A stretch of 64,000 nucleotides of DNA from Alicyclobacillus suci (GCF_017329615.1 NZ_JAFMTW010000001.1:186001-250000), one strand, 5' to 3'. Positions 47,500-57,039 are shown, counted from the first letter of the stretch. Notes: a model not told the origin generated them from the letters alone. A program made the numbers and translations.

Positions 47500-48015
47500 A
47501 TGTATAAGGTCGGACTAGTCGCGCTGCCGCAGTTCTCGGTCGCGGGTGTTTCGTCCCTGTTGCAATCTGGACAAGAACGCGCGTGGCGCTTGCGCGTATT
47601 CTCTCTGGAACAACAGTCAGTGACAACCGCCGAGGGCCTGCACGTGATGGCCGATGCCACCATGCAGGACACTTCCCCGCTCGATTTACAGTTGCTCATC
47701 ATACCCGGTGGTCACTATCCGCCCCAAACTTGGAGCGATATTCGACTTCATCGATTCTTGCGGCAATATGACGGTCAACGCCGATGGATTGCAGCATCGA
47801 CAGAAGGTGTGGTCTGTATCGCGGCAGCAGGTCTGTTAGGGGGAACCTCGTACAGTGCGCCCATCCATGTCGCCCACACCTATGCACACGTGTTGCGCCA
47901 CGCCATTCATCAGCAAAGCCCCGTGACGGTCGATGGCAATGTCATTTCGTCGGACGGATCGAATCCTGGCGCATTTGCAAATGTCGTCATACAGCGCGTA
48001 GAACTTCAATTGTAA
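47500..48015 (+). CDS. DJ-1/PfpI-fold protein lacking the usual nucleophilic cysteine
   Basis: 171 residues. DJ-1 fold pattern MYKVGLVALPQFSVAGVSSLL, LQLLIIPGGHYPP, then WIAASTEGVVCIAAAGLLGG where the nucleophile elbow should read like AICHG. Here the elbow is ASTEG, without Cys, so classic protease or glyoxalase activity is unlikely. ATG 47500 behind GAGGAGG. It may be a binding or regulatory member; its partner is unknown. Confidence 0.78.
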   Translation: MYKVGLVALPQFSVAGVSSLLQSGQERAWRLRVFSLEQQSVTTAEGLHVMADATMQDTSPLDLQLLIIPGGHYPPQTWSDIRLHRFLRQYDGQRRWIAASTEGVVCIAAAGLLGGTSYSAPIHVAHTYAHVLRHAIHQQSPVTVDGNVISSDGSNPGAFANVVIQRVELQL

Positions 48016-48156
48016 CGAATTCATCTAGCGAATTCAGCAAGGTTTGTAATCGAATTGTTAATCCCGCGGCACCCCTGCACGCCGACGAACGAACACCTTC
48101 AGCGATGGCAGGAAATCTTGTCAGAAATCTTTCAATTTCATCACGAATGGTCATGC

Positions 48157-48162
48157 TATGAT
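48157..48162 (+). promoter_or_regulatory. Extended -10 promoter candidate for the cyclophilin gene
   Basis: TGCTATGAT, with -10 TATGAT and the TG extension, about 95 bases before the cyclophilin ATG; no good -35. The rest of 48016-48257 holds nothing else I can support. Confidence 0.3.
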
Positions 48163-48257
48163 GGACGAGCAGTTGGCAGCGCTCTGCATCATGCTACTGC
48201 ACACCACTATTCGTGCCATGATACCATCAACGCTTGCATCGAGAGGAGTTTTGTTCC

Positions 48258-48932
48258 ATGCGTTTCCGTCACACCATTGGAGGTATCGCTACCGCACTGG
48301 TCACATTGAGCCTGGTTGCCGGGTGTGGTACAGCCAATACAACCCATACATCCGGTGAAGCGAAGACCACAGCGCCAGTCTTGAAAACGACGACAAAACG
48401 GTGGTCTTCCCCGCCGAAAATGACCATTGATACGAGCAAGCAGTATAGCGCCGTGGTACATACCAACTACGGGAATTTCACGATTCAATTGTTCGCGAAG
48501 CAAAGTCCCGTGACCGTCAACAACTTCGTCTTTCTCGCGAAGAACAACTTCTATCACGACGACAAATTTTTCCGCATCATCCAGCCATTTATGATTCAGA
48601 CCGGAGACCCGAACAATAATGGCACCGGTGGCCCGGGGTATCAATTTAAGGACGAACTTCCGAACAAAGAAAAGTACGCGCCAGGTATTGTCGCCATGGC
48701 CAACAGCGGTCCAAATACAAACGGCAGCCAGTTTTTCATCGGCACGGGCCAACAGATAGACAGCCTGAATCAAACGCCCAACTATACGATTTTCGGCAAA
48801 GTCGTATCTGGCATGAACGTCGTCGAGAAAATCGCGGCCATTCCAGTCACGGCCAACCCGAACATGCAGGGAGAAGTCAGTAAACCAACGAAGACAGCGT
48901 ACATCAAGTCTGTAGATATCCAGGTCAAGTAA
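48258..48932 (+). CDS. Secreted cyclophilin-type peptidyl-prolyl isomerase, lipoprotein
   Basis: 224 residues. Signal peptide with lipobox LVAGC (Cys23 is the lipidation site), a Thr-rich linker, and a cyclophilin domain: VVHTNYGNFTIQLFAKQSPVTVNNFVFLAKNNFYHDDKFFRIIQPFMIQTGDP, then GIVAMANSGPNTNGSQFFIGTG and YTIFGKVVSGMNVVEKI. Helps fold proteins outside the membrane. ATG 48258 behind AGAGGAG. Followed by a small membrane protein gene 19 bases later. Confidence 0.94.
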   Translation: MRFRHTIGGIATALVTLSLVAGCGTANTTHTSGEAKTTAPVLKTTTKRWSSPPKMTIDTSKQYSAVVHTNYGNFTIQLFAKQSPVTVNNFVFLAKNNFYHDDKFFRIIQPFMIQTGDPNNNGTGGPGYQFKDELPNKEKYAPGIVAMANSGPNTNGSQFFIGTGQQIDSLNQTPNYTIFGKVVSGMNVVEKIAAIPVTANPNMQGEVSKPTKTAYIKSVDIQVK

Positions 48933-48951
48933 GACCACTGGAGGGATTGCT

Positions 48952-49350
48952 ATGAGACGCCCGCGCCAGTGGTTGCTCTCTGCGTTGGTCATTGTGATTG
49001 TCGGAATCATTTACTTTCGAAGCGGTGGACAAGTACCTTTGCCCGACCATTATCAGAAGACGGCAAATGGCGTCCGCATTACAGCAAACATGGTGGATAT
49101 CCCACCAGACAGTACCGGCGAACAGTGGAACCTGACGCATAATCAAGCGGGAGCGTACTATGTCAATATGTATCTCAATGGCCGAGAACGGCGCACGTTT
49201 ACCTCCCGCAAAGTCCTGCACAAAACGGCAAACGGCACGCTGTACCAAACCGCGGGGATCATTAAATTTGGCCAACAGCAGTACCACGCCGTCGACATCT
49301 TCGTGAAAACTGGCGGAAAATCCGGCTACATCGATTTCACGAAAGGATAA
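48952..49350 (+). CDS. Membrane-anchored protein of unknown function
   Basis: 132 residues. One N-terminal membrane segment (about 8-23), then an extracytoplasmic beta-rich domain (NQAGAYYVNMYLNGRERRTFTSRKVLHKTANGTLYQTAGIIKFGQQQYHAVDIFV). GGAGG precedes the ATG. Probably co-transcribed with the cyclophilin gene. Confidence 0.65.
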   Translation: MRRPRQWLLSALVIVIVGIIYFRSGGQVPLPDHYQKTANGVRITANMVDIPPDSTGEQWNLTHNQAGAYYVNMYLNGRERRTFTSRKVLHKTANGTLYQTAGIIKFGQQQYHAVDIFVKTGGKSGYIDFTKG

Positions 49351-49359
49351 AGAATCTAG

Positions 49360-49431
49360 CCTCGTTTATTGACGTTTGCGAACGAGGTTGCTTATATAGA
49401 GGGGTGCGACTGTCGAAACCTGTCGCACCCC
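49360..49431 (+). terminator. Two tandem hairpins without a T-run
   Basis: CCTCGTT/AACGAGG (49360-49387), then a strong perfect 10-bp stem GGGGTGCGAC/GTCGCACCCC (49401-49431). They lie between the cyclophilin pair and the next operon. They may end transcription or protect an RNA end. Confidence 0.5.
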
Positions 49432-49487
49432 GAACGTTTAGGTTTACATTCTAGGTTGAAATTCGCCGAATAGGAGTTGACCGCCTC

Positions 49488-50228
49488 GTGACGGCAACAA
49501 GTATCATTCTGGCGGCGGGTCGTTCCATGCGATTGCGTCCGCTTACTGACAATCAACCAAAGTGCCTATTGGACATGGGCCCCAAAAAAATCCTCGACTG
49601 GCAGTTGGATGCACTCAAGTCGGTCGGCGTCTTTGACGTCCGCATGGTGGTCGGCTACCAAAAGGAAAGGATTGTAGATCACATCCGTACGCACCACAGC
49701 GACATGCGCGTGACGTATATTGAAAACCCAGATTTTGAAACGACCAACACCCTATTTTCTTTAGCCAAAGCACTACAGGACTTTGAAGGCGATTTTTACT
49801 ATATGAATGCCGATGTTGTGTTTGAGCAAAGCATACTCCAGCGCCTGAGCACATACAACGGCGGTGGCTTCCTCGCCATTGACCGGAAACAATGCCGCGA
49901 GGAAGAAGTGAAAGTGCAAGTACAAGAAAACCAAATTACGGCTATTGGCAAGCATCTAGATCCTGCTACGAGCTACGGAGAGTTTATCGGCGTCGCCAAC
50001 TTCACAGGCGATTTTGCGAAGCGTTTCCGCCAAACTGTCCTCGCAGAAGCCGTAACACCCAACGAAATGAAGTTTTTCGAGCACGCGCTGGACGTCATGG
50101 TGGACAAGCATGATATGTTCGCCGTAGACATTACGGGTCTGCCTTGCGTCGAAGTGGATTTCCCGGAGGACTACGAGTACGCCATCCAGGAGGTTCTACG
50201 CGCATTTGTACAGGTGGATAAAGGATGA
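49488..50228 (+). CDS. Nucleotidyltransferase (sugar-, choline- or inositol-phosphate type)
   Basis: 246 residues. NTP-transferase fold: SIILAAGRSMRLRPLTDNQPKCLLDMGPKKILDWQLDALKSVG, FYYMNADVVFEQSILQRL and the C-terminal VEVDFPEDYEYAIQ (second metal). Most like cytidylyltransferases that activate phosphorylated alcohols. GTG start; ends in a 4-base ATGA overlap with the CDP-alcohol transferase gene. That coupling suggests it makes the CDP-linked substrate for the next enzyme. Confidence 0.85.
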   Translation: MTATSIILAAGRSMRLRPLTDNQPKCLLDMGPKKILDWQLDALKSVGVFDVRMVVGYQKERIVDHIRTHHSDMRVTYIENPDFETTNTLFSLAKALQDFEGDFYYMNADVVFEQSILQRLSTYNGGGFLAIDRKQCREEEVKVQVQENQITAIGKHLDPATSYGEFIGVANFTGDFAKRFRQTVLAEAVTPNEMKFFEHALDVMVDKHDMFAVDITGLPCVEVDFPEDYEYAIQEVLRAFVQVDKG

Positions 50229-50953
50229 GTGAACTCGCCAAAATTAACGCGTGCGCGAAGCGGCCCATCGATATTTGGACAAACTTTATTTATTATCCTT
50301 TGTCCATCCGCCTCGTGTATGTCGTTCGCAACACTGGCATCACGCCAAACGCCCTGACCATCTCGTCGCTGATTCTCGCACTAATCGGCTGCGGTTTCTT
50401 TACACGTGGAGTCTACCACGACGTCATTATCGGACTCATCCTGGTTCAGGTGTCCTATGTGGTAGACTGCGCAGATGGCCAGTTGGCTCGCTATAAACAG
50501 CATTTTTCACCGGTCGGTGGCTGGATTGACCAAGTGGCGGACAGAATCAAGGAGTTTGCGATTTACGCGAGTCTCGCCTACGGGTATACACGCATGCACG
50601 GACCTGACGACCATATTTGGATGTACGCGACGTTCGCTTTGTTTGTCCTTTTTCTCCTAGAGTACTATGGACAAATCCGCATGGGCAAACCACAACCAGC
50701 CGTCGCGACCGCAACCAGTAGCGCATCTGACCAACCAGCCAAAGACGCAGATGGTTTTACACGCGCCCAGCAACTTCGCGCCTTGGTTCCATTTCGCGGT
50801 TTTTTAATCGGCGAACAATATTTCGCATTGCTTGCGTTCATCGTATTTGACGCGGTTCGTCCATTCTTTTTGTTCGTCGGTATTTTAGGCGGGTTGATGT
50901 GTATCTATCGTCCAATCATTCAATACATCAAGCTCAAACGCTCGACTACCTAA
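50225..50953 (+). CDS. CDP-alcohol phosphatidyltransferase-family membrane enzyme
   Basis: 242 residues with several membrane helices. The diagnostic motif DG-x2-AR-x8-G-x3-D-x3-D is complete: DCADGQLARYKQHFSPVGGWIDQVADR. An insert of about 25 Ala/Thr/Ser residues near 160 is unusual. It joins an alcohol phosphate from a CDP carrier to an acceptor; which one is unknown. Overlaps the nucleotidyltransferase gene by 4 bases and precedes a glycosyltransferase. Confidence 0.88.
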   Translation: MSELAKINACAKRPIDIWTNFIYYPLSIRLVYVVRNTGITPNALTISSLILALIGCGFFTRGVYHDVIIGLILVQVSYVVDCADGQLARYKQHFSPVGGWIDQVADRIKEFAIYASLAYGYTRMHGPDDHIWMYATFALFVLFLLEYYGQIRMGKPQPAVATATSSASDQPAKDADGFTRAQQLRALVPFRGFLIGEQYFALLAFIVFDAVRPFFLFVGILGGLMCIYRPIIQYIKLKRSTT

Positions 50954-50996
50954 CCAAATGGCATCGAGACAATCGGTGCAGTTGGAGGCTTACTCT

Positions 50997-52151
50997 ATGT
51001 ACCCAACCATCGTCATCACTGCCGCCGTTCCCTGGGATGGCATTATCGCACGGCCCCATCATCTCGCCCGCCAGCTGGCCAGCCGCGGCTGGCCCATCTT
51101 GTTTGTGGAGCCACCAGTGACGCTGATTGGTCCGTTTCGCAACCCGGCGTTGCGCGACAGAATGTTACCGAAAAACCCCATTCAAGACGTCGAACAAGGC
51201 ACTGTAGGGCATATTCGCGTACTACAACCGATGACGACACTTCCGTTCTATCATGTGGCTCGGCCCGTCAACCGGTTCAACCAGCGCCTCTTGGCACGAC
51301 AAATCCGCCAGCACGAGGCCGGCCCACTTGTTCTTTTCTCCAACTTACCAGGGTCCGTGGATCTCATCCCTTGGCTTCGGCCGATAGCCACCTTCTACGA
51401 CTGCGTAGACGATCACGGCGCATTCGGCGGCCTCACCCGCAGCGACGTCATCGAATCGCTCGAAGCGGACATGAGCTATCAGAGCCGCGCGGTGTTTGCC
51501 ACCGCAGATGCCCTCGTGGAAAAGATGGCTATATACCACAATGATGTCCATCTCGTACCCAACGCAGTCGAGCTCGACCACTTTCGGACGGCCACCAGTG
51601 CGACACCACACCCGGAGTTAAAGGACATCAAAGGTCCGCGCGTCGGTTTTATCGGTGGGATTGGGGCGTGGCTCGACTTCGACTTCCTCCACCAACTGGC
51701 GACGTCCCGAAGTGACGTCCAATTTGTGTTTATCGGACCGGTCGAGGCGGACGTATCCAGAATTCGCTCCCTGCCCAACGTGCACTTTCTCGGCCGCAAA
51801 CCGTACGCTGCGTTACCACAGTTTCTCGCTGGATTTGACGCCTGTCTCTACCCGTTTGCCCATTCCAAACTCACAGAAAGCGTCAACCCGGTCAAAGTCT
51901 ATGAATACTTGGCAGCGGACAAAGAAGTCATCGCGACACCCACGCGAGAACTCAACAAGTTTTCGCAACACGTATGGCTGACGCCCGATGCCGCCGCAGC
52001 GGAAAACGCCCTTGCGGCTATCTTGTCCGGAGAAAAACGCAGTACGATGGCGGAACGCGAACCATTTTTGCGCGAACAGACGTGGTCTGCACGCGCAACG
52101 CAAATCGAATCCATTCTCCTTCATCACCTCCCCGGCAACCGCGCCCACTAA
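50997..52151 (+). CDS. Glycosyltransferase (GT4-like)
   Basis: 384 residues. GT-B pattern: N-terminal AAVPWDGIIARPHHLARQLASRGWPILFVEPP, central GPRVGFIGGIGAWLDFDFLHQLA, PNVHFLGRKPYAALPQFLAGFDACLYPF and ESVNPVKVYEYLAADKEVIATPTREL, the donor-binding E-x7-E-like stretch. ATG 50997 behind GGAGG. Third gene of the cluster; likely decorates the lipid or polymer head made by its partners. Confidence 0.88.
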   Translation: MYPTIVITAAVPWDGIIARPHHLARQLASRGWPILFVEPPVTLIGPFRNPALRDRMLPKNPIQDVEQGTVGHIRVLQPMTTLPFYHVARPVNRFNQRLLARQIRQHEAGPLVLFSNLPGSVDLIPWLRPIATFYDCVDDHGAFGGLTRSDVIESLEADMSYQSRAVFATADALVEKMAIYHNDVHLVPNAVELDHFRTATSATPHPELKDIKGPRVGFIGGIGAWLDFDFLHQLATSRSDVQFVFIGPVEADVSRIRSLPNVHFLGRKPYAALPQFLAGFDACLYPFAHSKLTESVNPVKVYEYLAADKEVIATPTRELNKFSQHVWLTPDAAAAENALAAILSGEKRSTMAEREPFLREQTWSARATQIESILLHHLPGNRAH

Positions 52152-52172
52152 ACGTGGTGCGGGTTGCCGGGG
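52130..52172. terminator. Strong hairpin covering the stop codon of the glycosyltransferase gene
   Basis: CCCCGGCAACC (52130-52140) pairs with GGTTGCCGGGG (52162-52172); the inner bases also pair partly. It lies between convergent genes and lacks a T-run. Probably a shared transcription end. Confidence 0.5.
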
Positions 52173-52192
52173 AACGGTAACGCAAAGACAAC

Positions 52193-53371
52193 CTACTGCC
52201 GAAATGGAGCTGTACCAGCTTTGGCGAGCATCTTAAAGACGACATCGTCCATCGGCGGGTTGTGTAATCCCGCGCGCACATCCCGGTAATATCGCTCCAG
52301 CGGAAGTCCCTTCGCCAAACTGCGGGCGCCCACAACGCGCATCGCCAAATCCACGACCTCGTACGCGGCATTCGTCGCTTGCGTTTTCGCAGCGCCAAAC
52401 AGTGGGCGCAACGCTGGCCTGTCCGCCTCACTTGCCGAGTCCCAGCGAGCGGCGAGATCATACATCAATGTCCGCGCAGAAAGTAACTTCAACTCCATCT
52501 GCCCCAGCTTCTCCTCAATGTGTGGAACATCCGCAATCGGATGCGGCAAGCTGTTAGGCTGGTACGTCGCCGCAAACTTCATCGCAAAGTCACGCGCCGC
52601 AAGTCCAACACCCAAATAACACGCAGGGATATGTAATAGCCATCCGCTACCGTCTCGATTTCTGGCGCTCGGCTCCTTCGGATGTTTAATCGTGACGACA
52701 TGAGCATCTGGTACAAACACATCCTCCATCACGATGTCGTGACTGCCCGTTGCACGCATACCCAGCGTATTCCAGGTTTCAACAATGGTCACGTCCTGCC
52801 CTCGAACGAGAAACTCTCCGACCTCTTCCGAGTTCGCGACGCCAGCAGTCACCAAAATCCAGTCAAGTGCTGGAGACAACGTACTGAATGTCTTGCGTCC
52901 CGTAATCCGGTAGCCCCCGTCGACGCGCGTAGCTGTCGTCTCCGGCCGCCCGCCGCGGCTCGGACTCCCCGTCGCCGGTTCACTGGCACAACTATTGATA
53001 AGCCACCCTTTGTCCATCACAGATTCGCAAATGGTCTGAAAAATAGGTTCGGGAAATGCGTGACTCGCGCGCAAGTTGAGAATCATCCCGACATGCCAAC
53101 CGATGGCAAGCGCCGTCGATCCGTCGCCGCGCGCCAACTGCTCCTGATGCAGCAAGAGCTCGCGCAAGGAAATCTCCAAGCCACCGTAAACCTTCGGCAC
53201 AGTCCACGTCACATATCCGGACTCGCGCAACGCCTCAATGTTTTCGTGTGGAAACGTGCCTGCTTCGTCATGCCCCGCTGCGCGAGCGGCAAACTGGTCG
53301 GCAAGCGCTTTTGTGATGCGCAATCTGTCTCGCTGTTCGTCAGATAGCACGAAATAGTCGTCAAAATACAT
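52193..53371 (-). CDS. Acyl-CoA dehydrogenase-family flavoprotein
   Basis: 392 residues with N-terminal helical, middle beta ([55 protein letters not shown]) and C-terminal helical domains. [22 protein letters not shown] is typical. No catalytic Glu could be placed confidently. The [10 protein letters not shown] segment also occurs in flavin monooxygenase-like relatives (DszC/HsaA type), so oxidation of a non-CoA substrate is possible. Electrons would pass to ETF or flavin. It stands alone. Confidence 0.82.
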   Translation of the reverse strand: MYFDDYFVLSDEQRDRLRITKALADQFAARAAGHDEAGTFPHENIEALRESGYVTWTVPKVYGGLEISLRELLLHQEQLARGDGSTALAIGWHVGMILNLRASHAFPEPIFQTICESVMDKGWLINSCASEPATGSPSRGGRPETTATRVDGGYRITGRKTFSTLSPALDWILVTAGVANSEEVGEFLVRGQDVTIVETWNTLGMRATGSHDIVMEDVFVPDAHVVTIKHPKEPSARNRDGSGWLLHIPACYLGVGLAARDFAMKFAATYQPNSLPHPIADVPHIEEKLGQMELKLLSARTLMYDLAARWDSASEADRPALRPLFGAAKTQATNAAYEVVDLAMRVVGARSLAKGLPLERYYRDVRAGLHNPPMDDVVFKMLAKAGTAPFRQ

Positions 53372-53428
53372 CGTTGTCTTCTCTCCTCCCAGGCCATTTC
53401 AATTGTACCCTGTTTGTCAGGAGACGCC

Positions 53429-53466
53429 AAAACGGACAGGGGATATTTTCCCTGTCCGTTTTTTGA
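53429..53466 (-). terminator. Intrinsic terminator of the NAGPA-domain gene
   Basis: AACGGACAGGG pairs perfectly with CCCTGTCCGTT, with A/T runs on both flanks, between two minus-strand genes, just after the NAGPA gene. Confidence 0.8.
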
Positions 53467-53476
53467 AACGATGAGC

Positions 53477-54574
53477 TTAACTCAAGTTTGCGTCCGCTGC
53501 CGCCTGCTCCGTCGGGAACACCATCCAAGCGTCCGGAAGATGGCGCTGTCCGTTGGGATCCAACGTCGAAGGCGAATTGAGAATCTTTCCCTCTGCATAC
53601 AATACAGACGAAGATCCGCCATCCATCGCACAGGCGTTCACAGCGTGATATTGCAGCATAATGTCCATCACTTGCTTCATGCTGGCACCAATCGAATGGT
53701 CACCGTGTAAACGACCGTTGATGACGACAAAAATTACTGTACCATCCCGCTCCTGACCAATCGCTGTGCGCGGATCTAATCCCCAGCCACCGTCTCCTTG
53801 CGTAATCATCGGCTGTCCGTCAACGACCAGCTCAGGATGAAACTGCATAGCGTCGCGCACACCAATAGCCGCCAAATCCGACGGCGTATAGTTGCCCATC
53901 ACCATGACACCCTCACTCGTGAAGCCCACGGTCGCCCAACTTGGCGTTTCTTTGGAGGACTGCATCACCTGGCCTCCCACGTACTCCAATCCTACCGGAA
54001 TACCACCCCAGCCATTCCCATTCGGGTCTTCAAAGCCGCTGGCATTGATGCCTGCCACGGCGCCCACGCGTTGCGCCATACTGGTGATATACTCGCCTGT
54101 CGAACCATGTACCTCGGCCGGCACGAGGCGTACCAATTTCGGATCCGGCACCAACACAACATCCCCTGTATATCCATCTTGATGCAGTGGAATCACCTGC
54201 ACGGGACCGCTGTTCCCCGCATCAATTTTTTGGATCTTATCCACGACGACGTCATTCGGGCTTGACTGTCTGACGGCAATGCCGCTCAACCCTTTCATAA
54301 TCTGCGCATATTCAGCGCGCGTCGTGAGAAAACGCGCCCACTCGTAATGCCTTGTCGAGGCGACGGTCTCTGCGGCCAGAAGCCGCCAGTGTGACCCCCA
54401 CGATGTGCCAAACGCCGCACCGAGCGCACCGCCGAAAACCGCGAGTATCGTCACCAACACACCGACGCTCGCCAACATAAAGCGCCGCGCACGACGGCGT
54501 TTGCGCTGTGTACGCGAAACATCATGCGATGTATGAAATTGCGGCTGTCCCCGTCGTTCGGGTTGCTGCTGCAC
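53477..54574 (-). CDS. Membrane-anchored phosphodiester glycosidase (NAGPA/DUF2233) domain protein
   Basis: 365 residues from GTG 54574 (GAGGAG 9 bases upstream). Basic cytoplasmic tail ([11 protein letters not shown]), one membrane segment (about 33-57), then the NAGPA domain: AGINASGFEDPNGNGWGGIPVGLEYVGGQV, PRTAIGQERDGTVIFVVINGR, and VNACAMDGGSSSVLYAEGKIL. Family members cleave or process glycan phosphodiesters at the surface and are often linked to exopolysaccharide. Confidence 0.88.
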   Translation of the reverse strand: MQQQPERRGQPQFHTSHDVSRTQRKRRRARRFMLASVGVLVTILAVFGGALGAAFGTSWGSHWRLLAAETVASTRHYEWARFLTTRAEYAQIMKGLSGIAVRQSSPNDVVVDKIQKIDAGNSGPVQVIPLHQDGYTGDVVLVPDPKLVRLVPAEVHGSTGEYITSMAQRVGAVAGINASGFEDPNGNGWGGIPVGLEYVGGQVMQSSKETPSWATVGFTSEGVMVMGNYTPSDLAAIGVRDAMQFHPELVVDGQPMITQGDGGWGLDPRTAIGQERDGTVIFVVINGRLHGDHSIGASMKQVMDIMLQYHAVNACAMDGGSSSVLYAEGKILNSPSTLDPNGQRHLPDAWMVFPTEQAAADANLS

Positions 54575-54655
54575 GTAGACACGCTCCTCTCTTTGGCAGA
54601 CCAATCCTTGTAAATTAGACGATAGCCGAACGATTTTCGTGACCGACGGCCTCGG

Positions 54656-54704
54656 AAAAAACACAAAAACGGTGTACTATGAGCTTCGAGCCCACGGTAC
54701 ACCG
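54656..54704 (-). terminator. Intrinsic terminator of the sulfurtransferase gene
   Basis: Minus strand: CGGTGTAC (54697-54704) pairs with GTACACCG (54670-54677), then TTTTTGTGTTTTTT. Confidence 0.8.
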
Positions 54705-54732
54705 TCCAGTATTTCATGTTCAGGTGTGTGTA

Positions 54733-55560
54733 TCAAGCGTGATCAACCGGATTATTAGGATAAGATATCCAATCGCTCCAACTCCCAGTGTACAATCGAA
54801 CATCCTTGGCCCCTGCCAGCGTGAGGGCGAAGATATCCGCGCACGCCGTGACCCCTGAACCACAGTACACGACAATCGGTCGCCCTTTCGACATCACTTC
54901 GCTAAATCGGCGAATTTGAATGTGCTCTGGCTTCCACCGCCCATCCTCTGTCAGGCCGTTCTGCCACGGATAGTTCACCGCGCCAGGGATATGGCCAGCC
55001 TTCGCATCAATAGGCTCAAATTCGCCAGTATATCGATCATGCGCCCGCGCATCGACAAGCACCGCATCCCAATCCCCAGTAACAATCCGCCGAACGTCAT
55101 CGACATCGACCGTCCAGCCGGGATGGACGCGGGCGTCATAGTCGTGGTCGACCTTGGGCGGCGCCTGTGTTGAACATGCGAAGCCAGCGTTTAGCCACGC
55201 CTGGTACCCGCCGTCCAGCACATACACTTCCTCAACACCCACATACCGCACCAACCACCATGCCCGTGTCGCCATGCCTTCGCCGCTGTCGTAGACGACG
55301 ACAGTCGAAGTCGGCGTGACACCTGCCTGGCCGAGTTTGTTGGCGAAAACCTCTGGGTCAGGCAACGGATGGCGACCGCCATGCTCGTGCAACGCAGACG
55401 ACAAATCGCGCTCTAAATCAAAGTAATACGCACCCGGAATATGCGACTTCGCGTACATCTGCTGTCCCCATTCCGGGTCGCTGAGGCGAAACCTACAATC
55501 AAAAATCACCAATTCTGGTTCTACGAGCCGCTGATGCAAGTCGTCGGCGGTTATCAACAT
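54733..55560 (-). CDS. Two-domain rhodanese (thiosulfate/3-mercaptopyruvate sulfurtransferase)
   Basis: 275 residues. N-terminal rhodanese-like domain (VIFDCRFRLSDPEWGQQMYAKSHIPGAYYFDLERDLS) without active Cys, and C-terminal domain with the catalytic loop VVYCGSGVTAC. The CGSG[VI]TA loop favours mercaptopyruvate or thiosulfate use. ATG 55560 has GGAGGG 8 bases upstream. Followed by a strong terminator. Confidence 0.93.
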   Translation of the reverse strand: MLITADDLHQRLVEPELVIFDCRFRLSDPEWGQQMYAKSHIPGAYYFDLERDLSSALHEHGGRHPLPDPEVFANKLGQAGVTPTSTVVVYDSGEGMATRAWWLVRYVGVEEVYVLDGGYQAWLNAGFACSTQAPPKVDHDYDARVHPGWTVDVDDVRRIVTGDWDAVLVDARAHDRYTGEFEPIDAKAGHIPGAVNYPWQNGLTEDGRWKPEHIQIRRFSEVMSKGRPIVVYCGSGVTACADIFALTLAGAKDVRLYTGSWSDWISYPNNPVDHA

Positions 55561-55602
55561 ATCCATGGCCCTCCTTGTACACCCGTGCGCCAAACCAAAC
55601 AG

Positions 55603-56385
55603 TTACTGCCCCTTCCGCGCAACCCGCGTTGCGTCAGCTTGGTCGACCGACTTCAAAATGATGTTGTCGATATTGACGTGCGCTGGCCGCGTCGCCGCAA
55701 AGACGATGCAATCCGCTACATCCTCTGCCGTCAATGGACGAAAACCCTCATACACGCGCGAGGCGCGCTCTGTATCGCCATGGAAGCGCACGACGCTGAA
55801 CTCCGTCTCAACCATGCCGGGGTCGATACTCGTCACCCGCACGGGCTTACCCAACAACTCTTGACGCAACGCACCCGTGATAGCGCGGACGCCAAACTTA
55901 GTGGCACAATAGACGCCGCCTCCAGCGTATGCCTCGTGTCCTGCGGTGGATCCAAGGTTGATAATATGTCCATCTCCGCTCTCTACAAGATATGGGACAA
56001 GGCGTTTGGTCATGCGCAACAGCCCCAACACATTCGTGTCGAGCATGACTTCCCAATCTTCCTCGTTCGCCCGTTCATCAATATAGTCGACGCCAAGCGC
56101 CTTGCCCGCATTGTTGACGAGCACGTTGACCTTGCCATATTCAGAGACGACACCTTTGACAAATGCGTCGACCGATTCCTTGTCTGTGACGTCGAGCGAC
56201 TCTGCAAACGGCTTGACGCCAGTGCGCCGTTGAATGTCCTCGACCAGTTTCACCAACCCAGCCTTACGACGCGCGCCGACTGCGAGTTGAAATCCAGCCT
56301 CTGCCAAGCCGACGGCTGTGCTGTATCCAATCCCTGCGCTCGCTCCCGTCACGACCGCTACTTTGCCCATTCCAGAAATCGCCAT
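55603..56385 (-). CDS. Short-chain dehydrogenase/reductase (YdfG-like)
   Basis: 260 residues. Rossmann motif VAVVTGASAGIGYSTA, NNAG (VNVLVNNAGKALG), catalytic Ser in LGSTAGHEAYAGGGVYCATKFGVRA with Tyr-x3-Lys, and SIDPGMVETEFSVVRFHGD, as in the YdfG/serine-dehydrogenase-like group. NADP use is likely (GARRK after beta 2). Just upstream of the sulfurtransferase gene. Confidence 0.92.
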   Translation of the reverse strand: MAISGMGKVAVVTGASAGIGYSTAVGLAEAGFQLAVGARRKAGLVKLVEDIQRRTGVKPFAESLDVTDKESVDAFVKGVVSEYGKVNVLVNNAGKALGVDYIDERANEEDWEVMLDTNVLGLLRMTKRLVPYLVESGDGHIINLGSTAGHEAYAGGGVYCATKFGVRAITGALRQELLGKPVRVTSIDPGMVETEFSVVRFHGDTERASRVYEGFRPLTAEDVADCIVFAATRPAHVNIDNIILKSVDQADATRVARKGQ

Positions 56386-56502
56386 TTCTATCGCCCCTTT
56401 TCATTGTTCGAACCTGCAGTGCTCTAGGCTATCGTCTATCACAAAAAGGCGTTTGACCCATACAATGCACCATCGTCACTCGTGCGAAGGAGGCCCCAAA
56501 CC

Positions 56503-56826
56503 ATGGCATGTCCAGAAGTAGTGACTGGATCCGTCGTCATTCCAGGCGAAGACTACGAACGAATTCAACGGGCAGTGGACAACGGACAGTACCTCTGGCG
56601 CCTCAGCCCCGTCCGGACAGCCCAAGAGGTCGGTACGGTACACCTCGGATTGCGCATGAACGACGTCTACACGTTCGTCGAGCAGTTCCGAGATCCCGAC
56701 GATGGCCTCATGCACGCTGTCGTCCGCGTCAAGCACCGTACTTGTACATTCGTCGTCGAACTCTTCCAGCCCGAGAAGCAAGGCCGCGGCGGCATTTGGG
56801 TCGTCCTGCAGGTTACGCCCACCTGA
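56503..56826 (+). CDS. Small protein of unknown function
   Basis: 107 residues, mixed alpha/beta, no membrane segment (PGEDYERIQRAVDNGQYLWRLSPVRTAQEVGTVHLGLRMNDVYTFVEQF). ATG 56503 has GGAGG 9 bases upstream. The following 56827-57039 region has no gene that I can support. Confidence 0.6.
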   Translation: MACPEVVTGSVVIPGEDYERIQRAVDNGQYLWRLSPVRTAQEVGTVHLGLRMNDVYTFVEQFRDPDDGLMHAVVRVKHRTCTFVVELFQPEKQGRGGIWVVLQVTPT

Positions 56827-57039
56827 AGACCTCGTATGTGCTGTGCGCTGCCACTCGGCGAACCAGTTCCTCCTTGCCATGACCATGAAAGACGAGGGAC
56901 TGGTTCGCCAAGCCAAACCGGAAACATGCACCGTTGACGTGTGCCCCGCTCGACCAACAACCGTATCTCGGTTCTGCCGCACTTGCGACAGGCTACCCTT
57001 GGAAGTCATTATAGCGCGCCAAGGTACCTGCGGACAGGG

